The notes below the pieces were generated by a model that saw only the letters and a list, made by a program, of their open reading frames with translations, did not search any database and had not been told where the DNA came from. The translations under genes were made by a program, and so were the position numbers. Of a DNA stretch of 26,299 bases, positions 10,381-20,609 are shown piece by piece. How positions within the stretch are numbered: position 1 is the stretch's first letter; each line of letters starts with the position of its first letter. Source of the stretch: Acanthamoeba sp. SK_2022b (Eukaryota > Discosea > Longamoebia > Acanthamoebidae); the NCBI GenBank assembly GCA_027943245.1, contig JANDJZ010000695.1, positions 1 through 26,299 of the forward strand, written 5' to 3'.

Positions 10381-11261
10381 ATGCAAGCAGGCGTGGTGAC
10401 CATCGACGACGGCACGGTGCCTGGGGCGAGCCCTCAAGGTGTCATATTTTTCTTTATTTTTATTCTATTCGATTTTATTCATTTTTCTCCCTTCTGCTGC
10501 AGAGAAGAAAGAGACGCTGGAGCGGTGGGCACGCTACAACCTTGACCGGTGCCATTTTCCTCTCGTTATATTTGTCCTAAATAAAATGTAAAAGTTATAA
10601 TGATTACCTGTGGGCCGGTAGGTATTATGAGGTGGTGGAGGACCTGACATTCCCCACTGCGTTCCTGCCGCTGTCACTCGATGCTGCGCGCCTCCTGGTA
10701 CCCTTACATGCCATGAGCTCTCCCTCTGTCTGGCCTCCTTTCTCCCTGACCAAGCTGACAGCGGGTTGGTTCTCTGTGTGTGCACGCATGTCGTGTTTGG
10801 CTGAACACTACCGTGGGAGCAGACCAAGGGCGACCTGCCGGCAGGGCTGAAAGGCGACCTCGACGCCGCCATCTGTCGCGTGGGCGGGAGCGACGGCGCG
10901 TTCGTGCGGCTCTCCACGCGCAGGTGCGATCCGCGGGCCGCGTTGGATGATGAAACTGTCACACCATTCGCGCTCAGATCAGGAGGCTGACAGTCACTGG
11001 TCTCTTGCGTGCTCCCCGTCAACTGTGTGTGACGTCAGCCCCAAGGACGCGGTGGACAAGATGCCGGAGCGCCTGGCTCCCTTTCTGGCGGAGGCGCTCG
11101 CGGGAGTGTCCGAGACCGACCAGAACGCGACCCTGATCGCGCTCAGGCGCGCGTTCGCGCAGACGCTCCGCATCCACAGCGCCGACGAGGCTCTCTTCGT
11201 TATGAGTCTCTCGGCTCGCACCGTATCAGACGTCATCAGAGTATACACTCTCCGCACGCAT

Positions 11262-11324
<63 letters not shown>

Positions 11325-12157
11325 ACGCGCTCGGCCACAACCTAGCTGATGCCTTGCTCTCTCCAGATGTCGAGCCATCCTGACGCCGACCAGTTCTGGG
11401 ACATGCAGCTCGTCGTGCGCAAATTCTACAGCCTGCCCGCTCACGGTACGACCGCCGCAACTGCCTGTCCATGCGCGCAGCGAGGAATGAAGCGCGAGCG
11501 TGCATGCGCGCTGCAGGCGAGTTTCGCGTGTTCGTGCATTCGGGACGGGTGAGGGGCATCTCGCAGTACGACAAGCTGTGCTACTTTCCGCACCTGGCGC
11601 GGCACAAGGCGGCCATCACCGCGCTCGTCCTCGACTTTCATGATGCGCTTCACCAGCGCGTGGGCCACCTCTTCGACAACTACATACTCGATCTGGCCGT
11701 GCTCGACGACCCTGCCGAGACGGAGCCCACCCCGCGCCAAGGTGAGCTCCACCAGTAGCTCTCTCTCTCTATCTTTATCAATCTCCCTCCTAGTGGCTCC
11801 GGCTCCGAGCCTCACCGGCCATGGCTGTCGTGTGAAGTTTTGTTGGTCGAGATCAACCCGTGGGACACGCACACCGGAGCTGCGCTCTTCGACTGGGAGA
11901 AGGACAGGCAACTCCTGGAGGGATCAGGTACGCGCACAGCACGCATGACCACACATACACTTCTGATGACGGCGTGCGTGCACTCGTGTATAGAGGGCGA
12001 GGTGGAGCTTCGAGTGGTGGAGGAAGACCGCAAGCCGGTGTTCACCACGTGGCAGCCGCTCGTGGACGCGGCCCGCCAGCACAATCGGTCGACCAACGGG
12101 CAAGTCAAGGGCAGGGCCAGCAAAGGCAAGGCTGACGACAAGTGCCTCCTTTCCTAG
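10381..12157 (+). CDS. CDC123: CDC123/D123 family protein (eIF2 assembly factor)
   Basis: CDC123 is an ATP-grasp-like cytosolic chaperone that binds eIF2-gamma and promotes assembly of the eIF2 heterotrimer, needed for translation initiation. Exons: 10381-10438, 10503-10548, 10622-10697, 10823-10923, 11039-11240, 11367-11445, 11517-11741, 11838-11927, 11994-12157; 1041 nt, 346 residues, close to the usual length of the family. Diagnostic motifs: YYEVVEDLTFPT near the N-terminus, AFVRLSTRSPKDA (SPKD about 94-97), LVVRKFY, GEFRVFVHSG (about 188-197), GISQYD, and VEINPWDTHTGAALFDWE near the C-terminus. Each matches a conserved block of the family. ATG 10381 is the first suitable start; a further 5' exon is possible but not needed. 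Intron 5 contains a (CA)n tract. The Lys/Gly-rich tail (KGRASKGK) is not conserved in the family as I know it. Confidence 0.93.
11263..11322 (+). repeat. (CA)n microsatellite in CDC123 intron 5
   Basis: A pure CA run inside the intron 11241-11366, between the donor gtatac and the acceptor ctccag. Confidence 0.9.
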
Positions 12158-12226
12158 GGGAGTCGGCTCGCCGCTGTTTACCGTAAATTTATTAATTACT
12201 GTAAATTATATTCAAATAATAGAAAG

Positions 12227-12235
12227 TATAAAAAA
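12227..12235 (+). promoter_or_regulatory. TATA-like element before the PI4K gene
   Basis: TATAAAAAA lies in the AT-rich 89-bp spacer between the CDC123 stop and the PI4K ATG. It is only 12-20 bp before ATG 12247, too close for a classical TATA about 30 bp upstream of a transcript starting before that ATG. It may be a simple A/T run, or the transcript may have a near-zero leader. It also lies where the CDC123 3' UTR would end. Confidence 0.3.
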
Positions 12236-12246
12236 GAGTGCAGAAG

Positions 12247-12739
12247 ATGGAGAAGGAGAAGGAGGGGGAGCCAATAGAAGCGGCAGCGCCACCAACTCCT
12301 GCTGCGCAGCGCGGGCGCAAGTGGGTGTGGGATCGGGATTACGAATTACAGCAGCAAGCGCAAGAGGAGGAAGATTTTTTCGACGATGAGGACTACTACC
12401 CTTCTCCTCTCTCCCCCATCACCTCGCCACGCGCCCACCGGCGCTCCTTGTCCACTACCTCCTCCACGAGCTCCAGCAGCGAGGTCCTGTCGCCAGCCGA
12501 TTTCTACCCCATCCTGTCGTCCTCATCCCTGTCCACCTCCTCGAGGTTGAGCACGCCGCGGCCCTCCTTCGACAACGGTGCCATGGCGGGCGGCTGGGCA
12601 GAGAGGCAACTCGACCCGCGAGCCCTGGCCGAGGCCTACAACACGCTCAACTGCCTGCGGCTGATGAAGGGCGAGCTGGACGTGTGGCACGTCATCCTCC
12701 TCCTCAACAAGCATCGCGAATCCATCTTCCAAGGTATTG

Positions 12740-12789
<50 letters not shown>

Positions 12790-15371
12790 GTGCGTGCGTG
12801 TGCGTGCGCATGTGCGTGTGCGGTTGATTCAAAACTCGCAAACCGGTCGCACAGATTTCTTGTGCAATGAGCTCAAGGCCTTTCGGGACAGCGAGCTCGA
12901 GTTCTTCCTGCCGCAGCTGTGCAACCTCCTGCTCCACACCACTTCGCTGCCACTGGAAAGGCAAGTCGGTCGTCGGCGTAGCCCGCACGCTGGATTTTTG
13001 CGCCCAGCAAACTCACGCGCCTATCTCCTTGTCCACGCACGCACAGGTTCATGCTCGGCTTCTGCCGACGTTCGGTCCACATCGCCCTACGTGTCTATTT
13101 CTTCATCAAGAGGTACGCGCCCGTCGTCCACGACGCTTGCTCGAACGGGTCGCGCTCACCATAGCGTTTGGTCGGTCTGGTACTCGGCCATCAGCGCCCT
13201 CGAAGACGACCTGCCCGCCACGCGGCGAAAGGCACAGTACATCAGCAAGCGCGTGCTTCACATCGTGGGCCCTTCCGCAAGTAACACCGCGCCGCCCCTC
13301 TTCCTCCTCTCCCCCTAAAGAGTAGCTGACACGCGTGGTCGGCGATGAATGCGTGGAATGCCTCCACTGTCTGTACAGATAAGGTCATACGCAGCTTTTG
13401 GGACGACGAGCTCGCGATGGCCAACGCGCTCACGCGCCTGGCCTCTTCGCTCTACGACGTGCCCAAGGACAAGCAGAACGCCGTCCTCAAGGCCGCGCTC
13501 CACCAAATCAACTGCCGACTGCCCGTCGGCCTCTACCTCCCCATCACCAAGTCCGCGCTCCCCTCCCTCCTCCCCACGATCCTGGGCCCCCATTGACTCA
13601 TCGCCCGAGGTGTGGGTGTGACAGGCTGAGCGACACATACTACTACATCATCAATCTGGTGGCCGACGACGCGTTCTGCCTGGGCACCAAGGCGCGGGTG
13701 CCCTACATGATGTTCGCCGAGACCGTGCGCGTGTCCGGCGTCATGTTCTCCACCATGGAGGGCAAGCTCAAGGAGATCCAGACGCAGAACCAGATGGCCC
13801 TCCGGCCCATTCCCGCGCAGCCACGCAACACGCAGGTATATACATATACTCCCCATCTACCCACCGCCACCACACTCATCACTCGTCGTAGTCGTCGCCG
13901 TCGCCGTCATGGTCGGCGATGAGCTAACCGACAGTGTCGCTGTTGTTGCCCACGCAGATCCCGCAAACGCCGGCCTTCCTGGCGGTGATGCACATGCTCA
14001 AGGAGGTCAACGACACTGCGGTCACGTCGCTCCTCCAACAGGCCCTCCACATGTCCGGCGAACACAAGCCCCGAGGCCCTCCGGCCGCCCGACGAGACGT
14101 CGGTCCGTCCACGCCGGCGTCGGCGTCGTCGTTGGCTTTGGTCGAGCCGCGGCGATCCATGTCGGGCGTCGTCGCGCGCCACGAGGCCAAGCCAAGGCCC
14201 AGGCGAGCGCCAGCCGGCAACGGCATTCTCCTGCGCATGGACGACGACGATGACGACGATGAGGAAGACGAGGAGGAGGAGACGGATCACGACAAGAGCG
14301 AGAGCGAGGACAGCGCGAGCCCGGAGAGGCGCGGCAGCGGCAGCGTCGGCAACAAGAACGCCAAGACGAAGGAGTCGGACAAGGACAAGGAGAAGCGGGC
14401 AAAGAGCCCCCACCTGCGCACGCTGGCCGAGGGCGGCAAGCAGCTGCTGAAGCTGCTCTCGTCGACCAACATCACGGGCGACAAGAACGGCGGCACGCGC
14501 TCCGACGCCACGCTCGTCGAGCGACGGCGACGTATTCGTCCCAAGCACACAGCCATCTGTACGCACGCCCGACCCAACTTATCGGCGACAGGGAAGCTCA
14601 CACGTCATCGTGTCCGCGTGTGGCGCGTGTGGTGTGGGGACAGCTCTCGCGTACAGGGAGCTCTGGCAATCGAAGAAAAAGCGAATACAGGAAACGTCGT
14701 CGTTTGGCAGCATGCCTGGCTGGGGTGCGTGCCTGGCATTCCTGATGTGGACCGTCACACACCGCTCAACGTCTGCGTTCGCGCACACCCAGGCTTGGCG
14801 GCGGTCATCGTCAAGAGTGAGGACGACCTCCGGCAGGAGCAGCTGGCGATGCAGCTCATCAAATGCGCGGCCAGCATCTTCGAGTAAACGAACCCCCATA
14901 TATTTTTATATTTTTATATTTTATATTTTTATATTTTTATATATCACCTCGCTCATTTTCGGTCACCTTCTGCGCGTGTAACTCCAGGTTGAAGAACTTG
15001 CCGCTCTATCTCCGGCCATACGAGATCACGGCCGTCTCATCGAGCGCAGGCATGATCGAGTACGCACGAGACCGCTCCTGAACACAGCGCTGTCGCATTC
15101 GCATCTGACACGCGCACGCATTGCGTGCACACGCAATTGGTCAGGGTCATCCCGGACGCGGTGTCGGTCGACTCGATCAAGCGGCGATTTTTCCCGAGCT
15201 CGCCCTCCCTGCTGAGCTACTTCACCACCACCTACGGCCGACCCGGGTCGCGTTCGTTCGACGCCGCGCGCAACAACTTTGTCGAGAGTCTCGCCGGCTA
15301 CTCTCTCCTCTGCTATCTTCTCCAGATCCGAGTAACGCTCTTTGCCCTGCTGCGTTGTGTGTGTGTGTGGG

Positions 15372-15442
<71 letters not shown>

Positions 15443-15758
15443 CTGATGATTGTGTGGTGGTAGGATCGACACAACGGAAACATTTTGCTCGACGTGGAGG
15501 GCCACATCATCCACATCGACTACGGTTTCCTGCTGGGCATCGCGCCGGGCTTGTGGCAGTTCGAGACGGCGCCGTTCAAGCTCACCGGCGAGTACATCGA
15601 GCTCATCGGCGGCTTCGACTCGGACTGCTATCGCTACTTCGAGGCGCTGCTCATCAAGGGCTTCCTCCAGCTACGCAAGTACCACTCGCGCTTCATCCAG
15701 CTCATCGAGATGATGGTTGCAGGTACAGTCGTCCACCACTGCCCACACACATACACAC

Positions 15759-15793
<35 letters not shown>

Positions 15794-16015
15794 GCAAAGC
15801 ATAACACTGGCGGACAACAACAACAACACATAGGCAATAGGATGCCGTGCTTGTCCGATACCACTCTGCCACAGTTGGAAGAGCGATTCAAGTTGACCAT
15901 GTCCAAGGAAGAGGTGGCAAGCTACGTCAAGTCCCTCATCCGCGACGCGTATGGGTCGTGGACCACGGCCTCCTACGACGAGTACCAGCGATGGACCAAC
16001 GGCATCCTGTATTAG
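12247..16015 (+). CDS. Phosphatidylinositol 4-kinase, beta type
   Basis: Phosphorylates phosphatidylinositol to PI4P; type III beta enzymes act mainly at the Golgi. Exons: 12247-12733, 12855-12960, 13047-13112, 13165-13280, 13379-13550, 13625-13835, 13958-14558 (or ending 14531), 14644-14724, 14793-14883, 14988-15059, 15145-15331, 15464-15722, 15834-16015; about 876 residues, near the family size. Features: Ser/Pro-rich acidic N-terminus; helical region with FFLPQLCNLLL; N-lobe KARVPYMMF; a long insert with a run of Asp/Glu (RMDDDDDDDEEDEEEE) and a Lys/Asp-rich part; SSFGSMPGW; VIVKSEDDLRQEQLA (ATP-site lysine and DDLRQE); PYEITAVSSSAGMIE; catalytic loop DRHNGNILL (about 731-739); metal-binding HIDYGFLL (about 747-754); C-terminus SYDEYQRWTNGIL. 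The catalytic residues are all present. Intron 2 has a GC donor (AAAG|GCAAGT). Introns 1 and 11 hold (GT)n tracts. Confidence 0.92.
12743..12789 (+). repeat. (GT)n microsatellite in PI4K intron 1
   Basis: GT run beginning about 10 bp after the donor gtattg at 12734, continuing into TGCG-rich sequence up to about 12822. The acceptor is at 12852-12854. Confidence 0.9.
15356..15441 (+). repeat. (GT)n microsatellite in PI4K intron 11
   Basis: GT run with one GGCTG interruption in the intron 15332-15463. It separates the exon ending LLQIR from the catalytic-loop exon starting DRHNG. Confidence 0.9.
15741..15793 (+). repeat. (CA)n-(GA)n compound repeat in PI4K intron 12
   Basis: Imperfect CA units pass into GA units inside the intron 15723-15833, then a CAACAA run precedes the acceptor CATAG at 15833. 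Confidence 0.8.
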
Positions 16016-16135
16016 CATGTCACACGTGCTTGGGGAAGGCAGGAGTCACCGAAATGATTTTGTAACTGTTTCGAGACGTTAAGCAAAAATATTTATTTTA
16101 ATTTGTTGGATTTTCTTTTGGCGGACGTGGCAGAG
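16016..16135 (+). other. Compact spacer between PI4K and COG5 genes
   Basis: 120 bp between the PI4K stop and the COG5 ATG. A T/A-rich stretch (about 16085-16118, AAAATATTTATTTTAATTTG) could serve both as 3'-end sequence of the first gene and as promoter of the second. No further gene fits here. Confidence 0.5.
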
Positions 16136-19100
16136 ATGGACGACAGGGTAGTGGGGTTCAATCCGAGCACGCTGGGAGATGGGTTGGTGTATGGTGCCAA
16201 CGGCGATGTGCAGGCGTTTGGCAAAGGCCCCAAAACGCCAGGACAGCACAAGACACACGAGAGAAATGTGCATGGCAAGGGAGGGGGCGAGTCCAACCAT
16301 TCATCGCTCGCAAATGGAAAGAGCGAAATCGCTGGCAACACACCAGAAGCTACAGAGGGTGAAAAGAAGGTGCCCAATGAAGCGCTACTCGACAAATTTC
16401 GAACCGATGGTATTGTCTACCAGCTCATCTTCAAAGATGAGCTTTAACCATCTTCCCTTGCTACCTCTTACCTCTTGAGCTTCTCTTGCACGCATGCAGT
16501 GACGTACCAGCAGTTCTTGCGCAAGGACTTCAATCCACAGCACTACGCGAGCACTGTGCTCAAAGCGGCCGACCAGTCGCCCTACGCTCTCCCCTCGGCC
16601 CTCGAAAAGATCTCTTCGGGCATCCAGAGCCTCAACAAGGAACTTAAAGTGCAGGTACTTGACGTCAGCTTCCTTGCCAATTCGTTGCTCGAGCGATTCG
16701 CTTGCTCTGGCCCCGCTGACACCAGCCCCACCACCACCACCATCACCACACGCCACCACATCACAGTCCGCGAACCAGCACGAGGAACTGTTTCGGCAAG
16801 TGCACACGATCAAGCACCTGGAGGACATCTTGGCGCAGGTGACTGGCGGCGTGGACTCGCTGCAGAACGCCATCACCAGCATTCGAGCGGAGCTCTCCGA
16901 GCCCTTCCGGTTGATCCAAGCCCGCACCACGCAGCTCGAACGGGTCCAGTCGAGCTGTGACGTGCTGCGCCAGATCACGCGGTTCCTCTACCTGGCCAAG
17001 AAGCTGCGCTCCCACCTGGACTCGCAGCGCTTGCCCGAAGCCGCCGAGTGTCTCTACGAACTGGGTAGCGTGGCCCGCCACTGTCCATCAACGCTCTCCT
17101 CTTCTCGGCTTGGCTCACTCCCGTCTCTCCTCTGTGACGCGCGCGTTCGGTGCCTGCGCAGAGCAAATACGCAGAACGGCCGACCTCACCGGCATCCACG
17201 TCGTGGACAAGGAGACGCAGTGGATCATGAAGGCCGACGAGGACGTGACCAACGGCGCGTCGCTCATGTTGATCCAGGGCATGGAGACACAGGTAACAGA
17301 ATGTTGATCCAGGGCAAGACCTGTCACGTACGAGGGCTTTGCTCATTGGCTTTGCTTCTCTCTCTCTCTCTCTCGCTGTACAGAATCAATCGCAGGTGGC
17401 CAACGCCATCAAGGTGTTCTACCACCTCAAGACGCTCGACCAGAAGCTGGACGCCACCCTCTCGGCGCTCAACGCCAAGATATTGCAGACCACCAAGAAC
17501 GTGCTGTCCGAAGACGTGCAGAGAGAGGGTGAGTGTCATTGGACGTGTCGTGGTCCTTTGTCGTGCGCGTGCATGCACGCGTCGCGGTCTCCAGCATGCT
17601 CTCGATGGCGACTATCCTAACACGTGTGTGACCGTGGTTTGCAGCTCAACTCAACCACAGGCGTACGGCCAGCGGAGCCACCAACATGGCCAAGTGGCGT
17701 GCCGCCCTGTGGGCGCGCATCGAGCGCCTCACAGACGTGCTTCACTCGTGCTCCGTACGTCACTCCCTCTCGCCCTCGCCGTAGCTAAGTCGCCGATGAG
17801 TTGGCCAACGCGTCTCACGCGAGCCTCTCGTGGATTGCACTGGGACAGATCCAAATGTGGCACCTCCAGCGAGTAATTTTGAAGATGAAGAGCACGGACA
17901 CGCACGGCCTCCTTCTTGACGATATCGTCAAGGTACAGGCCTCTCCCCACGACGGGTCGCCACGCGCCTCCAGCTGGCGGCTCACCGGCGTCGTTTGATG
18001 TCCCAGGTGGGCACCACCGAGGAGCTGTTTGCCACCTTTTGGAGATCGCTCACGCAGATCGTCACCGACGAACTCTCCCGGAGTACGCTCCCCCCTTCTC
18101 ACCTCGAGCCTAAGCAGCTTGTAAGAACGAGTGAGTGAGGGAGTGAGAGCCCGACAACCGGCCTAATGAGAAGCTCATGATTGACCGTTGGACCAGGCTC
18201 GCAGTTTGTGGAGACGTTTATCGGCGAATACCCGAAACTGCTGCGCCTCTTCAACGACCTCCTTAAGCGATTGCGCACACACATGGAAGTCAAGGACCAC
18301 AAGGAGGAGAGCAGGTAACACGCACACACGCACACACGCACACACGCACACACGCGCGTTGCCCCCAAGGGGAAAGCTAATACCTAACCGGGGCGACGCA
18401 CGTTCGTGGCCTGTGCCTAGGCTGGCCTTTGAGCAGGAGCTGATCGGCGCGCTGGCCAAGTTCGAGCACCAGTACCTGTCTCGGTCGCTCACCCACCTCT
18501 TCGAGCCCATCAACCACATCTTCGCGCCTGGCCGATCAGCCCCCGTGCCCGATGATGTGGTACGCTCCCCTCTCCCTCTTGTCCAAGCCCCCCCCCCTCT
18601 CTGATCGCCGTTGTTGGGCGCTCATTAACAACAACAACAACAACCGGTGGCCGTCGGGGGCAGGTGGTCTTGTCCAAGGTTATTGTCAGCGAACTCGAGT
18701 CGTCCAAGCTGGACGAGCGATTGAACGCTTCTATTGCCAGGTGCGTCGGCTTCCACCAACGCATCTCCCCTCCCATTTCCTTGGATTATTTTTTTGTTTT
18801 AATTTTTGTTTTATGTTTTCGTTTCGTGGCTTGCAGAGGCGTCGCGAAATCGCTCAAATACTTTGCCGTCAAGAGCGAAAACATGTTGGCCACCGAGGCC
18901 GAGGCCTACCAGGTACTCCTCTCTCAAGGCCCTCAAACGAAATTATTATCTTTAATATTTAATATTTAATATTTAATAATAAATAGGTGGTCGAGACGGT
19001 CAACGCGTCGCAGAAGAAGAACGCGATGATCTTCAACGCCCTGTTCCAGCTCCACACGGCGGTCACCAACCTCCTCCCCGCTATCCCGCCCGCGGCCATG

Positions 19101-19370
19101 GAGTACGTCGACGATGCCCTCAAGAATCTCGCCAGGTGAGACCACCTCCCGCCACACGCAGCTCCCCGTGAGTTGTAGGCTAAACGTGGACGTCGACCGG
19201 GTCTCAGGGTCGGGCAGCAGATCATCTCGCCGCTGTTCTCGCGCATCACGGCGCAGCTCGAGGCCACTCTCCTGGGCATTCACCACGAGGGCTACGGCGG
19301 GCACGTCCTCCTCCCCGCGCTCTCCTCGCCAAGCAAGCCGTCCCCCATACGGCCTTAGGCTAATTCGTGC

Positions 19371-19424
<54 letters not shown>

Positions 19425-20467
19425 GTTGTTGTTGTTGTTGTGTGACACAGTTCAAAGCACAGGGACGCCGTCCATCAGGTGTCGGCCTACATGGAAAAGC
19501 TGCAGAAGCAGATCCACCACTTCCACGCCGTCATCCTCTCCTACTTTTCCCCGTGCCCGGCCATCTCGGTTCGCCTGCGGTACGCGAGCCCCGCTCTCCC
19601 CCTCCCCCCTCTTCCTCACGTGGCCGCCACCGCTCACCCCAACACGCGGCGCCGACCACAGGGCGCTGGCCACGCGCGTGGTCACCTTCTTTGTTCGCCA
19701 CGCCGCCCTCGTGCGACCGCTCTCTCAGATCGGTACATCGGCCACCACACGACATGGCACGACGTGGCGTGTGCACGCGCTGACAGTCTCGATCGCGCGG
19801 GACCACAGGGACGCTCAAGCTGGCGGGCGACATGGCGCAGATGGAGTTGGCCCTCGCGCCCATCCACCCGCTCAAGGACCTGGGCGGCCCCTACAAGGAG
19901 CTCCGAGCCCTGCGGCCCCTCATCTTCAGGTGCGGGGCGCTGTGCTGGCAACAAGGATTGCTGACGTCAGCAACGTTGGCCCACGTGTTAACGAAACACG
20001 TTGTTTTTGGCGGTGTGCAGGGAGAAGGACCAGATCCTGGGCTCGCCCGAGCTGGAGAGCCTGTCGATGACCACCGCCATGCACCACATGTTCTCCCGAG
20101 CGCCCGAAGAGCTCCTCTCCCCGCACGTCCGCGCCGGTGCGCCCCCCCCCCTCCACCCCCGCCTCTTCGTTTCTTGAAAGCGAAGACGTCTTCGTTCTTT
20201 CTCTCTCTCTCTCTCTCTCCCCCTCCTCCCTCACACTTCGTTCTTTGTGCGTGCGTGGGTGGGTGAATAGGGTGGAGCATCGCCAAGTACAGCAAGTGGT
20301 TGGACGAGCAGCAGGAGGCCGAGGTGTGGAAGCTGATCAAGGCCTCGCTAGACGCCTACGCCAACAAGGTCAACCAGCGTGGCGACAGCGCCTTCGACCC
20401 CATCTTCCCCGTCATGGTCTCGCTCGGCAACTACTTCCTCGAGAGACAGCGCGGGCCCCTCTCCTGA
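16136..20467 (+). CDS. COG5: Conserved oligomeric Golgi complex subunit 5
   Basis: COG5 belongs to the eight-subunit COG tether for retrograde vesicles at the Golgi (lobe B with COG6-8). Exons: 16136-16409, 16500-16654, 16767-17064, 17162-17292, 17384-17528, 17645-17754, 17849-17932, 18007-18082, 18197-18314, 18421-18559, 18664-18740, 18837-18912, 18987-19135, 19208-19300, 19451-19579, 19662-19732, 19809-19929, 20021-20136, 20271-20467; 2559 nt, 852 residues, near the usual size. After a poorly conserved, Gly/Asn/Lys-rich head of about 80 residues comes the family N-terminal core: ISSGIQSLNKELKVQ, HEELFRQVHTIKHLED, RTTQLERVQSSCDVLRQI, RFLYLAKKL. The rest is helical, as expected for a CATCHR-type tether, and includes AMIFNALFQLHT and GPYKELRALRPLIF. 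Intron 14 may use a GC donor at 19301 or the GT at 19305 with another acceptor. It follows the PI4K gene by 120 bp and is convergent with the carrier gene. Confidence 0.92.
18317..18354 (+). repeat. Hexanucleotide-like CACACG repeat in COG5 intron 9
   Basis: Short array of CACACG and CACACA units directly after the donor gtaaca at 18315, in the intron 18315-18420. Confidence 0.75.
19371..19441 (+). repeat. (GT)n followed by (GTT)n in COG5 intron 14
   Basis: A GT run (about 19371-19423) passes into GTT units (about 19422-19440) shortly before the acceptor gacacag at 19450. Reading through it produces a CV/C-rich artefact ORF. Confidence 0.9.
20199..20219 (+). repeat. (CT)n tract in COG5 intron 18
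   Basis: CT run within the intron 20137-20270. It is pyrimidine-rich but about 50 bp from the acceptor GAATAG, so it is a microsatellite rather than only a polypyrimidine tract. Confidence 0.8.
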
Positions 20468-20609
20468 TTCGTTGTCTACAATACCATCACCGCCACCAGC
20501 TTCATCTTCACCCAACGATTGATTGATTGATTGAAACACAAAATTAAGAACACATTGATGAGGAGGATAGCAGCAACAACAACAGAGAGAGAGAGAGAGA
20601 GAGGGAGGT
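20468..20609. other. Convergent 3' spacer between COG5 and carrier genes
   Basis: 142 bp between two facing stop codons. It contains a TTGA tetranucleotide repeat (about 20519-20533) and a (GA)n tract (about 20584-20603). The two 3' UTRs very likely overlap. No canonical AATAAA was seen on either strand. Confidence 0.55.

Noticed and set aside
12227..12235. TATA box proving the PI4K transcription start
   Set aside because: Too close to the start codon; kept only as a low-confidence element.
16410..16447. Reading through COG5 intron 1 ends in KDEL, like an ER-retention tail
   Set aside because: The product has no signal peptide, and the intron is needed to reach the conserved COG5 core in frame. 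Most likely chance.
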